Shown: piece after piece, positions 53,879-60,230 of the stretch
How positions within the stretch are numbered: the stretch's first letter is position 1
Layout: every line of letters begins with the position of its first letter
DNA from: Flavobacterium panacis
Lineage (GTDB): Bacteria > Bacteroidota > Bacteroidia > Flavobacteriales > Flavobacteriaceae
Length of the DNA stretch: 64,000 nt
NCBI RefSeq assembly: GCF_024649945.1
Contig: NZ_JANKMS010000007.1
Location: 297,794 to 361,793, forward strand
Direction: 5' to 3'
Made by a program: the position numbers and the translations under genes
The notes under the pieces: generated by a model
What the model was told of the DNA's origin: nothing
What the model saw: only the letters and a program-made list of their open reading frames with translations
Database searches by the model: none

Positions 53879-53917
53879 TATGCGCAGAATAATTGCGCAG
53901 TAGTTTTGAAATCTTTG
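53879..53917 (+). promoter_or_regulatory. palindromic operator and -7 box, copy O2 (drives RNA unit 1)
   Basis: TATGCGCA-GAATAAT-TGCGCAGT (53879-53901), 8 bp, -7 box AATCTTTG (53910-53917). Drives the RNA unit carrying motif copy 1 and tRNA-like RNA A. The palindrome centre falls where a -33 box would be, which suits regulator-dependent transcription. Confidence 0.8.
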
Positions 53918-53965
53918 TTTAAGAAATTAAAAACAACGTTCATAGAAATAAAAATAGAGTCTGTA

Positions 53966-54026
53966 TAGGTCAAGTTTGAGTTACTTCGAAAATACTTTCC
54001 AATGTACAAACTTATACCATTACCTT
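53966..54026 (+). ncRNA. small structured RNA, motif copy 1
   Basis: Strand a GGTCAA-GTTTGAG-TTACTTC (53968-53987); strand b A-CTTATAC-CATTACC (54010-54024). The 7-base segments pair as five Watson-Crick, one G-U and one mismatch. A-G-G at the 5' side and C-C-T at the 3' side form a further 3-bp helix, leaving a TCAA / CATTA internal loop. Lies between promoter O2 and tRNA-like RNA A. Confidence 0.7.
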
Positions 54027-54046
54027 TTAAACTCATATTATAAATT

Positions 54047-54163
54047 GGGGCAGTAGCTCAGAGGCAGAGCAGGTAATTTTGAAATTATCTTCTAGAGGTC
54101 AATCAGAATTTACTTCTTACGCTTTTAACGTCCAGGTCGCGGGTTCGACTCCCGTCTGCTCCA
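54047..54163 (+). ncRNA. tRNA-like RNA A: tRNA-Lys(UUU)-like with 45-nt insertion in the anticodon stem
   Basis: Acceptor GGGGCAG (54047-54053) with CTGCTCC (54156-54162), discriminator A; D stem GCTC/GAGC (54056-54059, 54067-54070); T arm GCGGG-TTCGACT-CCCGT (54139-54155). The anticodon stem is GG (54072-54073) + ACG (54119-54121) with CGTCC (54129-54133), loop CTTTTAA (54122-54128), anticodon TTT. Removing 54074-54118 leaves a perfect 72-nt cloverleaf. The 45-nt insertion contains motif copy 2: strand b (A-ATTTTGA-AATTATC, 54075-54089) first and strand a (GGTCAA-TCAGAAT-TTACTTC, 54097-54116) second, the reverse of the free copies. CCA is not encoded. Whether it is aminoacylated or used in translation is unknown. 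Confidence 0.8.
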
Positions 54164-54182
54164 CAATTTGAATAAATTTTTT

Positions 54183-54221
54183 ACTACGCAAAATAAATGC
54201 GCAGTAGTTTTGAAATCTTTG
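54183..54221 (+). promoter_or_regulatory. palindromic operator and -7 box, copy O3 (drives RNA unit 2 and the scaffold gene)
   Basis: ACTACGCA-AAATAAA-TGCGCAGT (54183-54205), 8 bp, -7 box AATCTTTG (54214-54221). No further promoter of this kind lies before the gene at 54719, so it likely drives copy 3, tRNA-like RNA B, copies 5-7 and the scaffold mRNA as one transcript. Confidence 0.8.
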
Positions 54222-54269
54222 TTCAAGAAATAAAACAATACGTTCTTAATAAATAAAAATTAAATAAAG

Positions 54270-54328
54270 CAGGTCAAGTTTAAGTTACTTCGAAAACACT
54301 TTCTATGTACACACTTAGACAATTATCT
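54270..54328 (+). ncRNA. small structured RNA, motif copy 3
   Basis: Strand a GGTCAA-GTTTAAG-TTACTTC (54272-54291); strand b A-CTTAGAC-AATTATC (54313-54327). Six Watson-Crick pairs and one G-U over seven positions. Closely related to copy 1; part of the duplicated unit O3-copy3-tRNA-like B. Confidence 0.7.
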
Positions 54329-54342
54329 CTTTATTAAAATCT

Positions 54343-54466
54343 GAAGCAGTAGCTCAACGGATAGAGCACAGGACATATTAGTTTCGAAATTATCTTATTG
54401 AAGATCAATCTAAACTTACTTCAATCGGGGATCCTGGGGTTATGGGTTCGAATCCCATCTGCTTCA
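54343..54466 (+). ncRNA. tRNA-like RNA B with motif insertion in the anticodon loop
   Basis: Acceptor GAAGCAG (54343-54349) with CTGCTTC (54459-54465), discriminator A; D stem GCTC/GAGC; anticodon stem CAGGA (54369-54373) with TCCTG (54432-54436); T arm ATGGG-TTCGAAT-CCCAT (54442-54458). All non-loop elements have canonical lengths. The anticodon loop is 58 nt instead of 7 and holds motif copy 4: strand b A-GTTTCGA-AATTATC (54380-54394), then strand a GATCAA-TCTAAAC-TTACTTC (54403-54422), six pairs and one mismatch. The natural G-to-A change in strand a is matched by A-U pairing to strand b. The 3' half resembles tRNA-Arg; no anticodon can be assigned. Confidence 0.75.
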
Positions 54467-54472
54467 CTATTA

Positions 54473-54543
54473 TTGGTCAATTGAAACTTACTTCTAGAAA
54501 TCGGTTTTTTCTGGTTCGAGTCCAGCAAGTTTTAAAATTATCA
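54473..54543 (+). ncRNA. small structured RNA, motif copy 5, with T-arm-like apical hairpin
   Basis: Strand a GGTCAA-TTGAAAC-TTACTTC (54475-54494); strand b A-GTTTTAA-AATTATC (54528-54542), six Watson-Crick pairs and one G-U. The apical part contains CTGG-TTCGAGT-CCAG (54511-54525), a canonical T-arm with 7-nt loop, so it may derive from a tRNA. In the leader of the scaffold gene. Confidence 0.65.
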
Positions 54544-54558
54544 TTAATAAAAAAAACG

Positions 54559-54630
54559 AGGGTCAAAATTAGCTTACTTCTCGGGGAAACCCACAAACTT
54601 CCAATTTGAATTAGCTAATTCATTACACTC
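54559..54630 (+). ncRNA. small structured RNA, motif copy 6
   Basis: Strand a GGTCAA-AATTAGC-TTACTTC (54561-54580); strand b A-GCTAATT-CATTACA (54613-54627). Seven of seven Watson-Crick pairs. A GGG-AAA-CCC hairpin (54584-54592) lies in the apical part. In the leader of the scaffold gene. Confidence 0.65.
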
Positions 54631-54636
54631 CAATTT

Positions 54637-54698
54637 AAGGTCAAGTGCTTCTTACTTCAAACACTCTTTTAGGTAGAACTCAGAAGCACCATTATCTA
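54637..54698 (+). ncRNA. small structured RNA, motif copy 7
   Basis: Strand a GGTCAA-GTGCTTC-TTACTTC (54639-54658); strand b A-GAAGCAC-CATTATC (54682-54696), seven Watson-Crick pairs. Ends about 22 nt before the scaffold start codon, so it is inside the mRNA leader and could let the protein control its own translation. Confidence 0.7.
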
Positions 54699-54718
54699 AA
54701 TTTTAAAAATTAAAAAAA

Positions 54719-56959
54719 ATGAAAACAAAAGAATTATTAAAAATCAGTTTACGTCAAAATGCTATTTTCATTCCATCAGAAATGATCATGAATGATAACC
54801 AAAATTTATCAGGAACAACATCGGTTTTTGCAGCCAATGTTTCAAAACTCGGATATACATTTTCTGAAACGTTACTGAATGCTTTAAACAATGTCAGCCA
54901 AAATTATAAAATCGAGGTTTTAGAAGTTTTAAGAGAAGTTTTAGGAACAGATAAAAACTGGACACCATTGGTAAAAGAATGGAATGTGCCAACTAATGAA
55001 TCTGTTGTAGATCATATTATTACGTATTTTGGAAATGTTTTTCAAACAAAAAACGGAACAAAATTACAATGCGGACATATAATTCCAGATAACACTTTTC
55101 CATTAGAAAGATATAACGGTTGTCCTTTCTGCGGTACTCCGTTTGAATTTGGAAAATTGGAAAATATTGGTCAAAGAAGCAAATTAAAAGTCCTTGAATT
55201 ATGGAATGAGAAAGATTTAGAGAACTTTTATATTTCGTTATTACAATCAAAGACTGCTTTAGATGCTACTCAAGTAGATAGTTTAAAAATGGCGATGAAA
55301 TATTTGGCTTTGCCTAAAACTGAAATTGCAATGAAGGAAACTTTAATGCTAGTGATTGATCTTTTGATTGAAAACGGTAATGAAGATTTGGCTTCTCAAT
55401 TTTTGAAAACGCCAACCGATATCTTGCGTTACTTATGGTATAAAAATACCGGAATGTTGCAGATTATCGAACCAAAAACGATTATTAAAAGAGCTACTAA
55501 AAACGGTCAGCACTTTCATTATTCATTAGATACAAGTGCGCAGGCTAGAATTGCATCTAAAAAAGATTTGAAATTAAAATATTCTCGAAAAGAATGTTTG
55601 ATGGTGGCAAATTGGTTAAATAACATGAATTTGGATGTGGAAGCAATGTGCGAAATCATGCATCCGAAAAGAGGAATGTGGGTTCGTTTTATCCGAGCGT
55701 TGCGTTTGGCAGAATACAGCAAAAGAAAAGGATTTGAGAAATTGAATTTTTTACTAGATGTATTCTACAACCAAGTGTATGATGTTTGGCAAAGCAAAGT
55801 GAATTCGTCAAGATTGAAATTTGATGCCGATAAAACATTCGGATTGCTGAAACAACGTCCAGGTTTGTTTGCTCGTTCTTTATTTTCGAATATGCTTTGG
55901 TTTGGAGCCGATGAAACAATCGCTCATTTCGAAGAAGTTATTGATAAAGTTCCAGCGAGATTGGTGTTTACATTAAACATGTATGCACAAAATTACTTCG
56001 ATGTAAACATGCAAAGAAGCGTGAAACCTTTGGGAGGAACAAACAAACGTGTGGGATCAAATCAGTTGTTGAAGTTGTACGATGATAATCAGTTGGAAAC
56101 AATGAAAAATCAAATCGAATACTTGACTATTTTGGCGATGAAAAAACGATTTGCGTCGGTTTCAAACCCAAATAAAACAATTTATATAGATCCGCAATTG
56201 TACAATATGCCGGTTTCTATTGGAGATCGAAGTGATACGGTCCAGGATTTGCCAGTTGCTTTAATGGGAACCCGTTTTCCAGTTGAAGGAAACGAAGTGC
56301 GATTGTTTATGCAATGGGGTAAAGATTTGCCTGCACAACATTTAGATATGGATTTAAGCTGTCATATCGCATACGTAGACCGTTCAGATATTTGTTCTTT
56401 CAGCCGATTAACAACTGCCGGTTGTCAGCATAGCGGAGATATCAGAAGTATTCCGAATAAAATTGGAACTGCTGAATACATCAATATCAACATCGACGAA
56501 TTGGCAAAAGCCAAAGCAAAATTTGTGACTTTTACTTGTAATGCGTACAGCAACGGAAGTATTACGCCAAATTTGGTTGTAGGTTGGATGAACAGTAAAT
56601 ATCCGATGAAAATTTCGGAAAGAACAGGTGTTGCGTACGATCCGTCGTGTGTCGATCATCAGGTTCGTGTGACGCAAAATGTTGCCAAAGGTTTGGTTTT
56701 TGGAGTGTTGGATGTAGCCAAAAGAGAAATCGTTTGGTTAGAGATGACTTTCGGAGGTCAGGTTGTGGGCGGTTTGGATTTCAAAGGAGTTCAGGCGCTA
56801 TTGGCAAAATTGAACAGCAAATTGAATATTGGTAATTTATTACAACTAAAAGCGGAAGCTCAAGGTTTAACGATTACCGAAAATGAAATAGCTGATGAGG
56901 TGTACACAGCGCAATGGGCGATGAACCCAGCGGTTGTTACACAGCTTTTAATAGATTAA
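54719..56959 (+). CDS. large RNA-repair-associated scaffold protein: zinc knuckle, helical repeats, TerD-like domain
   Basis: 746 residues, cytosolic. A zinc knuckle C118-G-H120 ... C135-P-F-C138 at about 118-140; a long alpha-helical, HEAT-like region at about 150-490 (for example K-R-G-M-W-V-R-F-I-R-A-L-R-L-A-E-Y); then at about 510-690 a beta-domain resembling TerD: H-L-D-M-D-L-S-C-H-I-A-Y, Q-H-S-G-D-I-R and A-E-Y-I-N-I-N-I-D-E-L. It follows the RNA units with three motif copies in its leader. Such large proteins in RNA-repair loci are thought to be scaffolds for cognate RNAs (compare TROVE/Ro with Y RNA); this one lacks a recognisable vWA domain. Binding to the local RNAs is inferred. Confidence 0.7.
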   Translation: MKTKELLKISLRQNAIFIPSEMIMNDNQNLSGTTSVFAANVSKLGYTFSETLLNALNNVSQNYKIEVLEVLREVLGTDKNWTPLVKEWNVPTNESVVDHIITYFGNVFQTKNGTKLQCGHIIPDNTFPLERYNGCPFCGTPFEFGKLENIGQRSKLKVLELWNEKDLENFYISLLQSKTALDATQVDSLKMAMKYLALPKTEIAMKETLMLVIDLLIENGNEDLASQFLKTPTDILRYLWYKNTGMLQIIEPKTIIKRATKNGQHFHYSLDTSAQARIASKKDLKLKYSRKECLMVANWLNNMNLDVEAMCEIMHPKRGMWVRFIRALRLAEYSKRKGFEKLNFLLDVFYNQVYDVWQSKVNSSRLKFDADKTFGLLKQRPGLFARSLFSNMLWFGADETIAHFEEVIDKVPARLVFTLNMYAQNYFDVNMQRSVKPLGGTNKRVGSNQLLKLYDDNQLETMKNQIEYLTILAMKKRFASVSNPNKTIYIDPQLYNMPVSIGDRSDTVQDLPVALMGTRFPVEGNEVRLFMQWGKDLPAQHLDMDLSCHIAYVDRSDICSFSRLTTAGCQHSGDIRSIPNKIGTAEYININIDELAKAKAKFVTFTCNAYSNGSITPNLVVGWMNSKYPMKISERTGVAYDPSCVDHQVRVTQNVAKGLVFGVLDVAKREIVWLEMTFGGQVVGGLDFKGVQALLAKLNSKLNIGNLLQLKAEAQGLTITENEIADEVYTAQWAMNPAVVTQLLID

Positions 56960-56963
56960 TTTT

Positions 56964-56998
56964 AAACCACGGATTTTTAGATTCGTGGTTTTAAACTT
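56964..56998 (+). terminator. weak terminator after the scaffold gene
   Basis: Stem AAACCACG (56964-56971) with CGTGGTTT (56984-56991) and a short T-rich tail. Confidence 0.55.
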
Positions 56999-57040
56999 TT
57001 CAACCAATATATTTTGCATTTATAATTAAACCAAAAATTG

Positions 57041-57664
57041 ATGAAATTTAAGAAAGAACAATATTTTCAGATTATTGAAAAAGCTTTGCAAAATGCTGAA
57101 GAATTAATTGTAGAAGCGGAAATTTTAGAAAAGAACGGTAAGAATGCTCGAGCTTATACGCTTTTCCAATTTTGTCTTGAAGAAGTTGGAAAAGCATTTT
57201 TAGCATTTCAATTCGTTCTAAAAGGCAACATAGAGGATGCTAATGAGACAAAAAAGTTTTTTAATGATTTTAAAAGTCATACTGTTAAAACAGAGACTTC
57301 TCAGGGTATTGACTTTATGTTTGCTTTAAAGATTGATAAAAGTCCTCATTCTAAAAAAATGATTGAAGAATTTATATTTAATCGAGATGATGTTACTGTT
57401 TCTAATAATTATAAAAACTACAGTCTCTACACTTCGTACATAGATGGAGAATTTTATAAACCATCTGAAATTATTACTAATGATATGTTAGATAAGATTT
57501 CCAAACATGCCAAATTTAGATTGCAGGTTGGGAAACCATTTATAAAAATTGGTATTGATAATTATGATGCTCTTTTCAAAACTCGAGATCTTTTGAATGA
57601 AGAAGAAGCGTCTATTGAAACCCAAAAAAAGATAAAAGAACTTTTAAATTCAAAATTTGATTAA
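57041..57664 (+). CDS. AbiV-like HEPN-family protein
   Basis: 207 residues from the ATG at 57041 (a TTG one codon earlier is less likely). Helical, with F-C-L-E-E-V-G-K-A-F-L-A-F-Q and F-F-N-D-F-K-S-H-T, matching the AbiV abortive-infection group. The R-x4-H RNase motif is not visible. AbiV blocks phage translation in Lactococcus. It has no copy of the island's palindrome upstream, so it may be separately controlled or a later insertion. Confidence 0.7.
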   Translation: MKFKKEQYFQIIEKALQNAEELIVEAEILEKNGKNARAYTLFQFCLEEVGKAFLAFQFVLKGNIEDANETKKFFNDFKSHTVKTETSQGIDFMFALKIDKSPHSKKMIEEFIFNRDDVTVSNNYKNYSLYTSYIDGEFYKPSEIITNDMLDKISKHAKFRLQVGKPFIKIGIDNYDALFKTRDLLNEEEASIETQKKIKELLNSKFD

Positions 57665-57696
57665 AAAAAACATCATTGATTTTTGAATAATTTTAA

Positions 57697-57736
57697 ACTA
57701 CGCAAAATAACTGTGTAGTGGTATTTTGAATCTTTG
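57697..57736 (+). promoter_or_regulatory. palindromic operator and -7 box, copy O4 (HEPN-nucleotidyltransferase unit)
   Basis: ACTACGCA-AAATAAC-TGTGTAGT (57697-57719), 9 bp, -7 box AATCTTTG (57729-57736). Start codon 20 nt downstream. Confidence 0.8.
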
Positions 57737-57755
57737 AAAAAACAAATTAATAGAT

Positions 57756-58316
57756 ATGAGAAATTCAGAATTTGAAATCCACCCTTTTAATGAAGTGTTA
57801 TATATTGAGTCTTTATTAAATAAGACACGTTCAATTTTGAATGATGTTGAATCATTAAACAATTTTTGGAAAGATGGAAGTCATGATTGTCAATATGATG
57901 ATGCGATTCTAGATACATTCCAAAATATAATTCTTAATGCAGGAGGAATTTCTCGATTTTTTTGGCCTTCAAAAAATATTGGAGATTATAAAATTAGAGC
58001 AAAAAAGCTACGAGAAGTTTATTTTGTTAATGATAATAGTGTTTTGAAAAATAGGGATATGAGAAATCTTATTGAACATTTTGATGAAAAATTAGATGAT
58101 TTTTTAAAAGAATCTGCTACATGGAATGTAATGCCAAAATATGTCGGACCGATGTTTTTCTCATATGAAGCGACAATATTTTTTAGGGCATTTATTTTTG
58201 ATAGTTATATTTTTAAGATTTTCAATGTAGAATATGAAATAAAACCAATCATAGAGGAAATAAGAAGAATTCATCAAATTTTATCATTACAACAAGAAAA
58301 CGGAGGACGATTTTAA
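57756..58316 (+). CDS. HEPN-like protein, candidate RNase
   Basis: 186 residues, helical. Contains R103-N-L-I-E-H108-F-D-E, matching the catalytic R-N-x3-H motif of HEPN ribonucleases such as those in HEPN-MNT toxin pairs. No membrane segment. Under its own palindromic promoter and followed 52 nt later by a nucleotidyltransferase gene, an arrangement like toxin-antitoxin HEPN-MNT modules. Catalysis and target are inferred; it could also be an RNA-binding inactive member. Confidence 0.6.
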   Translation: MRNSEFEIHPFNEVLYIESLLNKTRSILNDVESLNNFWKDGSHDCQYDDAILDTFQNIILNAGGISRFFWPSKNIGDYKIRAKKLREVYFVNDNSVLKNRDMRNLIEHFDEKLDDFLKESATWNVMPKYVGPMFFSYEATIFFRAFIFDSYIFKIFNVEYEIKPIIEEIRRIHQILSLQQENGGRF

Positions 58317-58368
58317 TTAGGATCAAAATTTAAAGGGTAATATGTTGGAAGATAAATAATTATTAAAA

Positions 58369-59088
58369 ATGAAACCAATCTATCAAATATTCGGTTCTGA
58401 AAATTCCCTCGATCTCGATTTGGTTTTCTTTATTGGAGAAATGCCAGAAACGATACTAGAAAAGCTTTCACTGTCTAAAGAACTCAGTCAATCGATTATT
58501 TCATTTTTCCCAGAAAAAGAAATCAATGCCAATCTTGCTGTGCAACGAAATGGTCATTTAGTGGAGGTTTACAAAGGTACAACAGACGAATTGAATAATG
58601 CATTGTTTTATACCTATAAAAATCATAATCAGAAATTTGAAAACCAGATAACGAAACTTTTGGTTCGAGATATTGATTTGAAATTTTTGAGAAGCACCCG
58701 AATGATTTTGTCTTTTTTAAGCAAAACAGAACACAGGATTTTAATTAAAAATGCTTTAAAAGGAGATTTAGACGAAAAGATTCTCTCATTAGAAAAAATT
58801 GATTTGAATCAAATTGCTTCTTTCGGAAAAAATACGAACCATTTAGATCTTCTAAAATCAATTGCATTTCAGTTAGGACAAGCTATTTCGCTTCATGAAG
58901 GAAAAGAATTGTACACCAAAAATGAAATTGCAAATGCATTTCCAGATCTGAAAAAATATCTTTTTAGAGAAGAAAATACCGATTTCGAAAATTTACAAAA
59001 AAGGCTTTCCAATTTCATTACGATTCTCAAAGACAGAAGTCTTAAAATGAAAAATAAATCGGAATATAAATATGAAAATAAAATCTAA
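58369..59088 (+). CDS. minimal nucleotidyltransferase of the RNA-repair island
   Basis: 239 residues. The polymerase-beta-like motif G9-S10-E-N-S-L-D15-L-D17 near the N terminus fits GS...DxD nucleotidyltransferases. The rest is helical with no other known domain. Nucleotidyltransferases associated with RNA ligases are a reported component of RNA-repair systems; a role in adding nucleotides to RNA ends or modifying the HEPN protein are both possible. Family placement rests on one motif. Confidence 0.6.
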   Translation: MKPIYQIFGSENSLDLDLVFFIGEMPETILEKLSLSKELSQSIISFFPEKEINANLAVQRNGHLVEVYKGTTDELNNALFYTYKNHNQKFENQITKLLVRDIDLKFLRSTRMILSFLSKTEHRILIKNALKGDLDEKILSLEKIDLNQIASFGKNTNHLDLLKSIAFQLGQAISLHEGKELYTKNEIANAFPDLKKYLFREENTDFENLQKRLSNFITILKDRSLKMKNKSEYKYENKI

Positions 59089-59126
59089 CTGCGCAAAATG
59101 ATTGCGCAGTAGTTTTTGAATCTTTG
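59088..59126 (+). promoter_or_regulatory. palindromic operator and -7 box, copy O5 (RNA ligase)
   Basis: ACTGCGCA-AAATGAT-TGCGCAGT (59088-59110), perfect 8-bp arms, 8 bp, -7 box AATCTTTG (59119-59126). Overlaps the stop codon of the preceding gene by one base. Confidence 0.85.
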
Positions 59127-59143
59127 TTCAAAGATTAGAACTC

Positions 59144-60160
59144 ATGAATACAACATTATTAAAAGAGATGATTTCGCAGAATTATATCAAGGTAAACAAA
59201 CACCCTGAATATGATTTGTATATTTATAATTATACCCAAAGTGCGCAATTTGAGCGAGTTTGGAACGAAATCACCATAACTTGTCGCGGACTTATTTTAG
59301 ACGCTAATGATACTGTTGTGGCAAGACCTTTTCCGAAGTTTTTTAATTTGGGCGAAATCGAAAATCAAATTCTGCCAGAAACTGCTTTTGAAGTTTTTGA
59401 TAAAATGGACGGTTCACTCGGAATTTTATATTGGATAAACGATCAGCCTTTTATAGCAAGCCGTGGTTCTTTTTCGAGAGAACAATCGGATAAAGCCAAT
59501 GAAATGCTTCACGGAAAATATAAAAATTCATGGGCTTTGCTGGATAAAACCAAAACCTATTTGTTTGAAATTATTTATCCTGAAAACCGAATTGTTTTAG
59601 ATTACGGAAAATCAGAAGAACTGGTTTTGCTTGCCATTATCGATACACAATCGGGCGAGGAATTTGAACTTGAAGATATTGGTTTTCCATTGGTTAAAAA
59701 ACTAAACGGAATCAAAGATATTCATACTTTATCTGCTTTAAATCAAAACAATAAAGAAGGATTTGTGATTAAGTTTGCCAATCATTTTCGGGTAAAAATT
59801 AAGTTTGAAGAATACCTTCGTTTGCACCGAATTATTACTCAGGTTTCGAATTTGAATATTTGGGAATATTTAAAAACAAATCAGTCATTCGAGGAAATTC
59901 TGGAACGTGTTCCTGATGAATTTTTTGCTTGGGTAAAACAAACAAAAGCTGATTTAGAAAAAGATTTTAAAGCCATCGAAGACCACTGCAAATTGGATTT
60001 CAAAGTGTTAGAATCAAGAAAAGAAACTGCTTTTTATTTTCAAACCTGTAAATATCCAAAAGTCTTGTTTTCGATGCTGGATCAAAGAGAATATTCGGAA
60101 CTAATCTGGAAAATGATTCGTCCAAAATTTGAAAAACCTTTTAATAGAGAAGAAGAATAA
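59144..60160 (+). CDS. T4 Rnl1-type RNA ligase
   Basis: 338 residues. Nucleotidyl Lys in F-D-K87-M-D-G-S-L-G (motif I KxDG), upstream C-R-G-L-I-L-D, motif IV K-E-G-F-V-I-K-F near 208-215 and motif V R-V-K-I-K-F, as in T4 RNA ligase 1. Seals 3'-OH and 5'-phosphate RNA ends with ATP; the T4 enzyme repairs anticodon-cleaved tRNA-Lys. Own palindromic promoter (O5). The C-terminal 100 residues are helical and not assigned. Confidence 0.85.
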   Translation: MNTTLLKEMISQNYIKVNKHPEYDLYIYNYTQSAQFERVWNEITITCRGLILDANDTVVARPFPKFFNLGEIENQILPETAFEVFDKMDGSLGILYWINDQPFIASRGSFSREQSDKANEMLHGKYKNSWALLDKTKTYLFEIIYPENRIVLDYGKSEELVLLAIIDTQSGEEFELEDIGFPLVKKLNGIKDIHTLSALNQNNKEGFVIKFANHFRVKIKFEEYLRLHRIITQVSNLNIWEYLKTNQSFEEILERVPDEFFAWVKQTKADLEKDFKAIEDHCKLDFKVLESRKETAFYFQTCKYPKVLFSMLDQREYSELIWKMIRPKFEKPFNREEE

Positions 60161-60172
60161 AAATAATTTTAA

Positions 60173-60211
60173 ACTGCGCAAAATAACTGCGCAGTGACAA
60201 AACTATATTTG
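60173..60211 (+). promoter_or_regulatory. palindromic operator and -7 box, copy O6 (Hen1-ligase-kinase operon)
   Basis: ACTGCGCA-AAATAAC-TGCGCAGT (60173-60195), perfect arms, 8 bp, consensus -7 box TATATTTG (60204-60211). Start codon of the methyltransferase gene 19 nt downstream. Confidence 0.85.
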
Positions 60212-60230
60212 TCAAAGAAAAATAAACGCC

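Noticed and set aside
54074..54118. Insertion in tRNA-like A considered as a group I or group II intron
   Set aside because: At 45 nt it is far too short for a self-splicing intron, and it holds the same motif found free elsewhere.
54511..54525. T-arm-like hairpin considered as the end of a third full tRNA gene
   Set aside because: No D arm or anticodon arm precedes it. It lies in the apical part of motif copy 5.
53968..54658. Seven 20-nt repeats considered as a CRISPR array
   Set aside because: Only the outer 13 bases are constant, the inner seven vary and pair with partner strands, spacing is 72-175 bp, and no cas gene is present.
54719..56959. Scaffold protein considered as a TROVE/Ro60 protein
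   Set aside because: No vWA metal site (DxSxS) is visible and the C-terminal part looks like TerD. Only functional analogy is kept.
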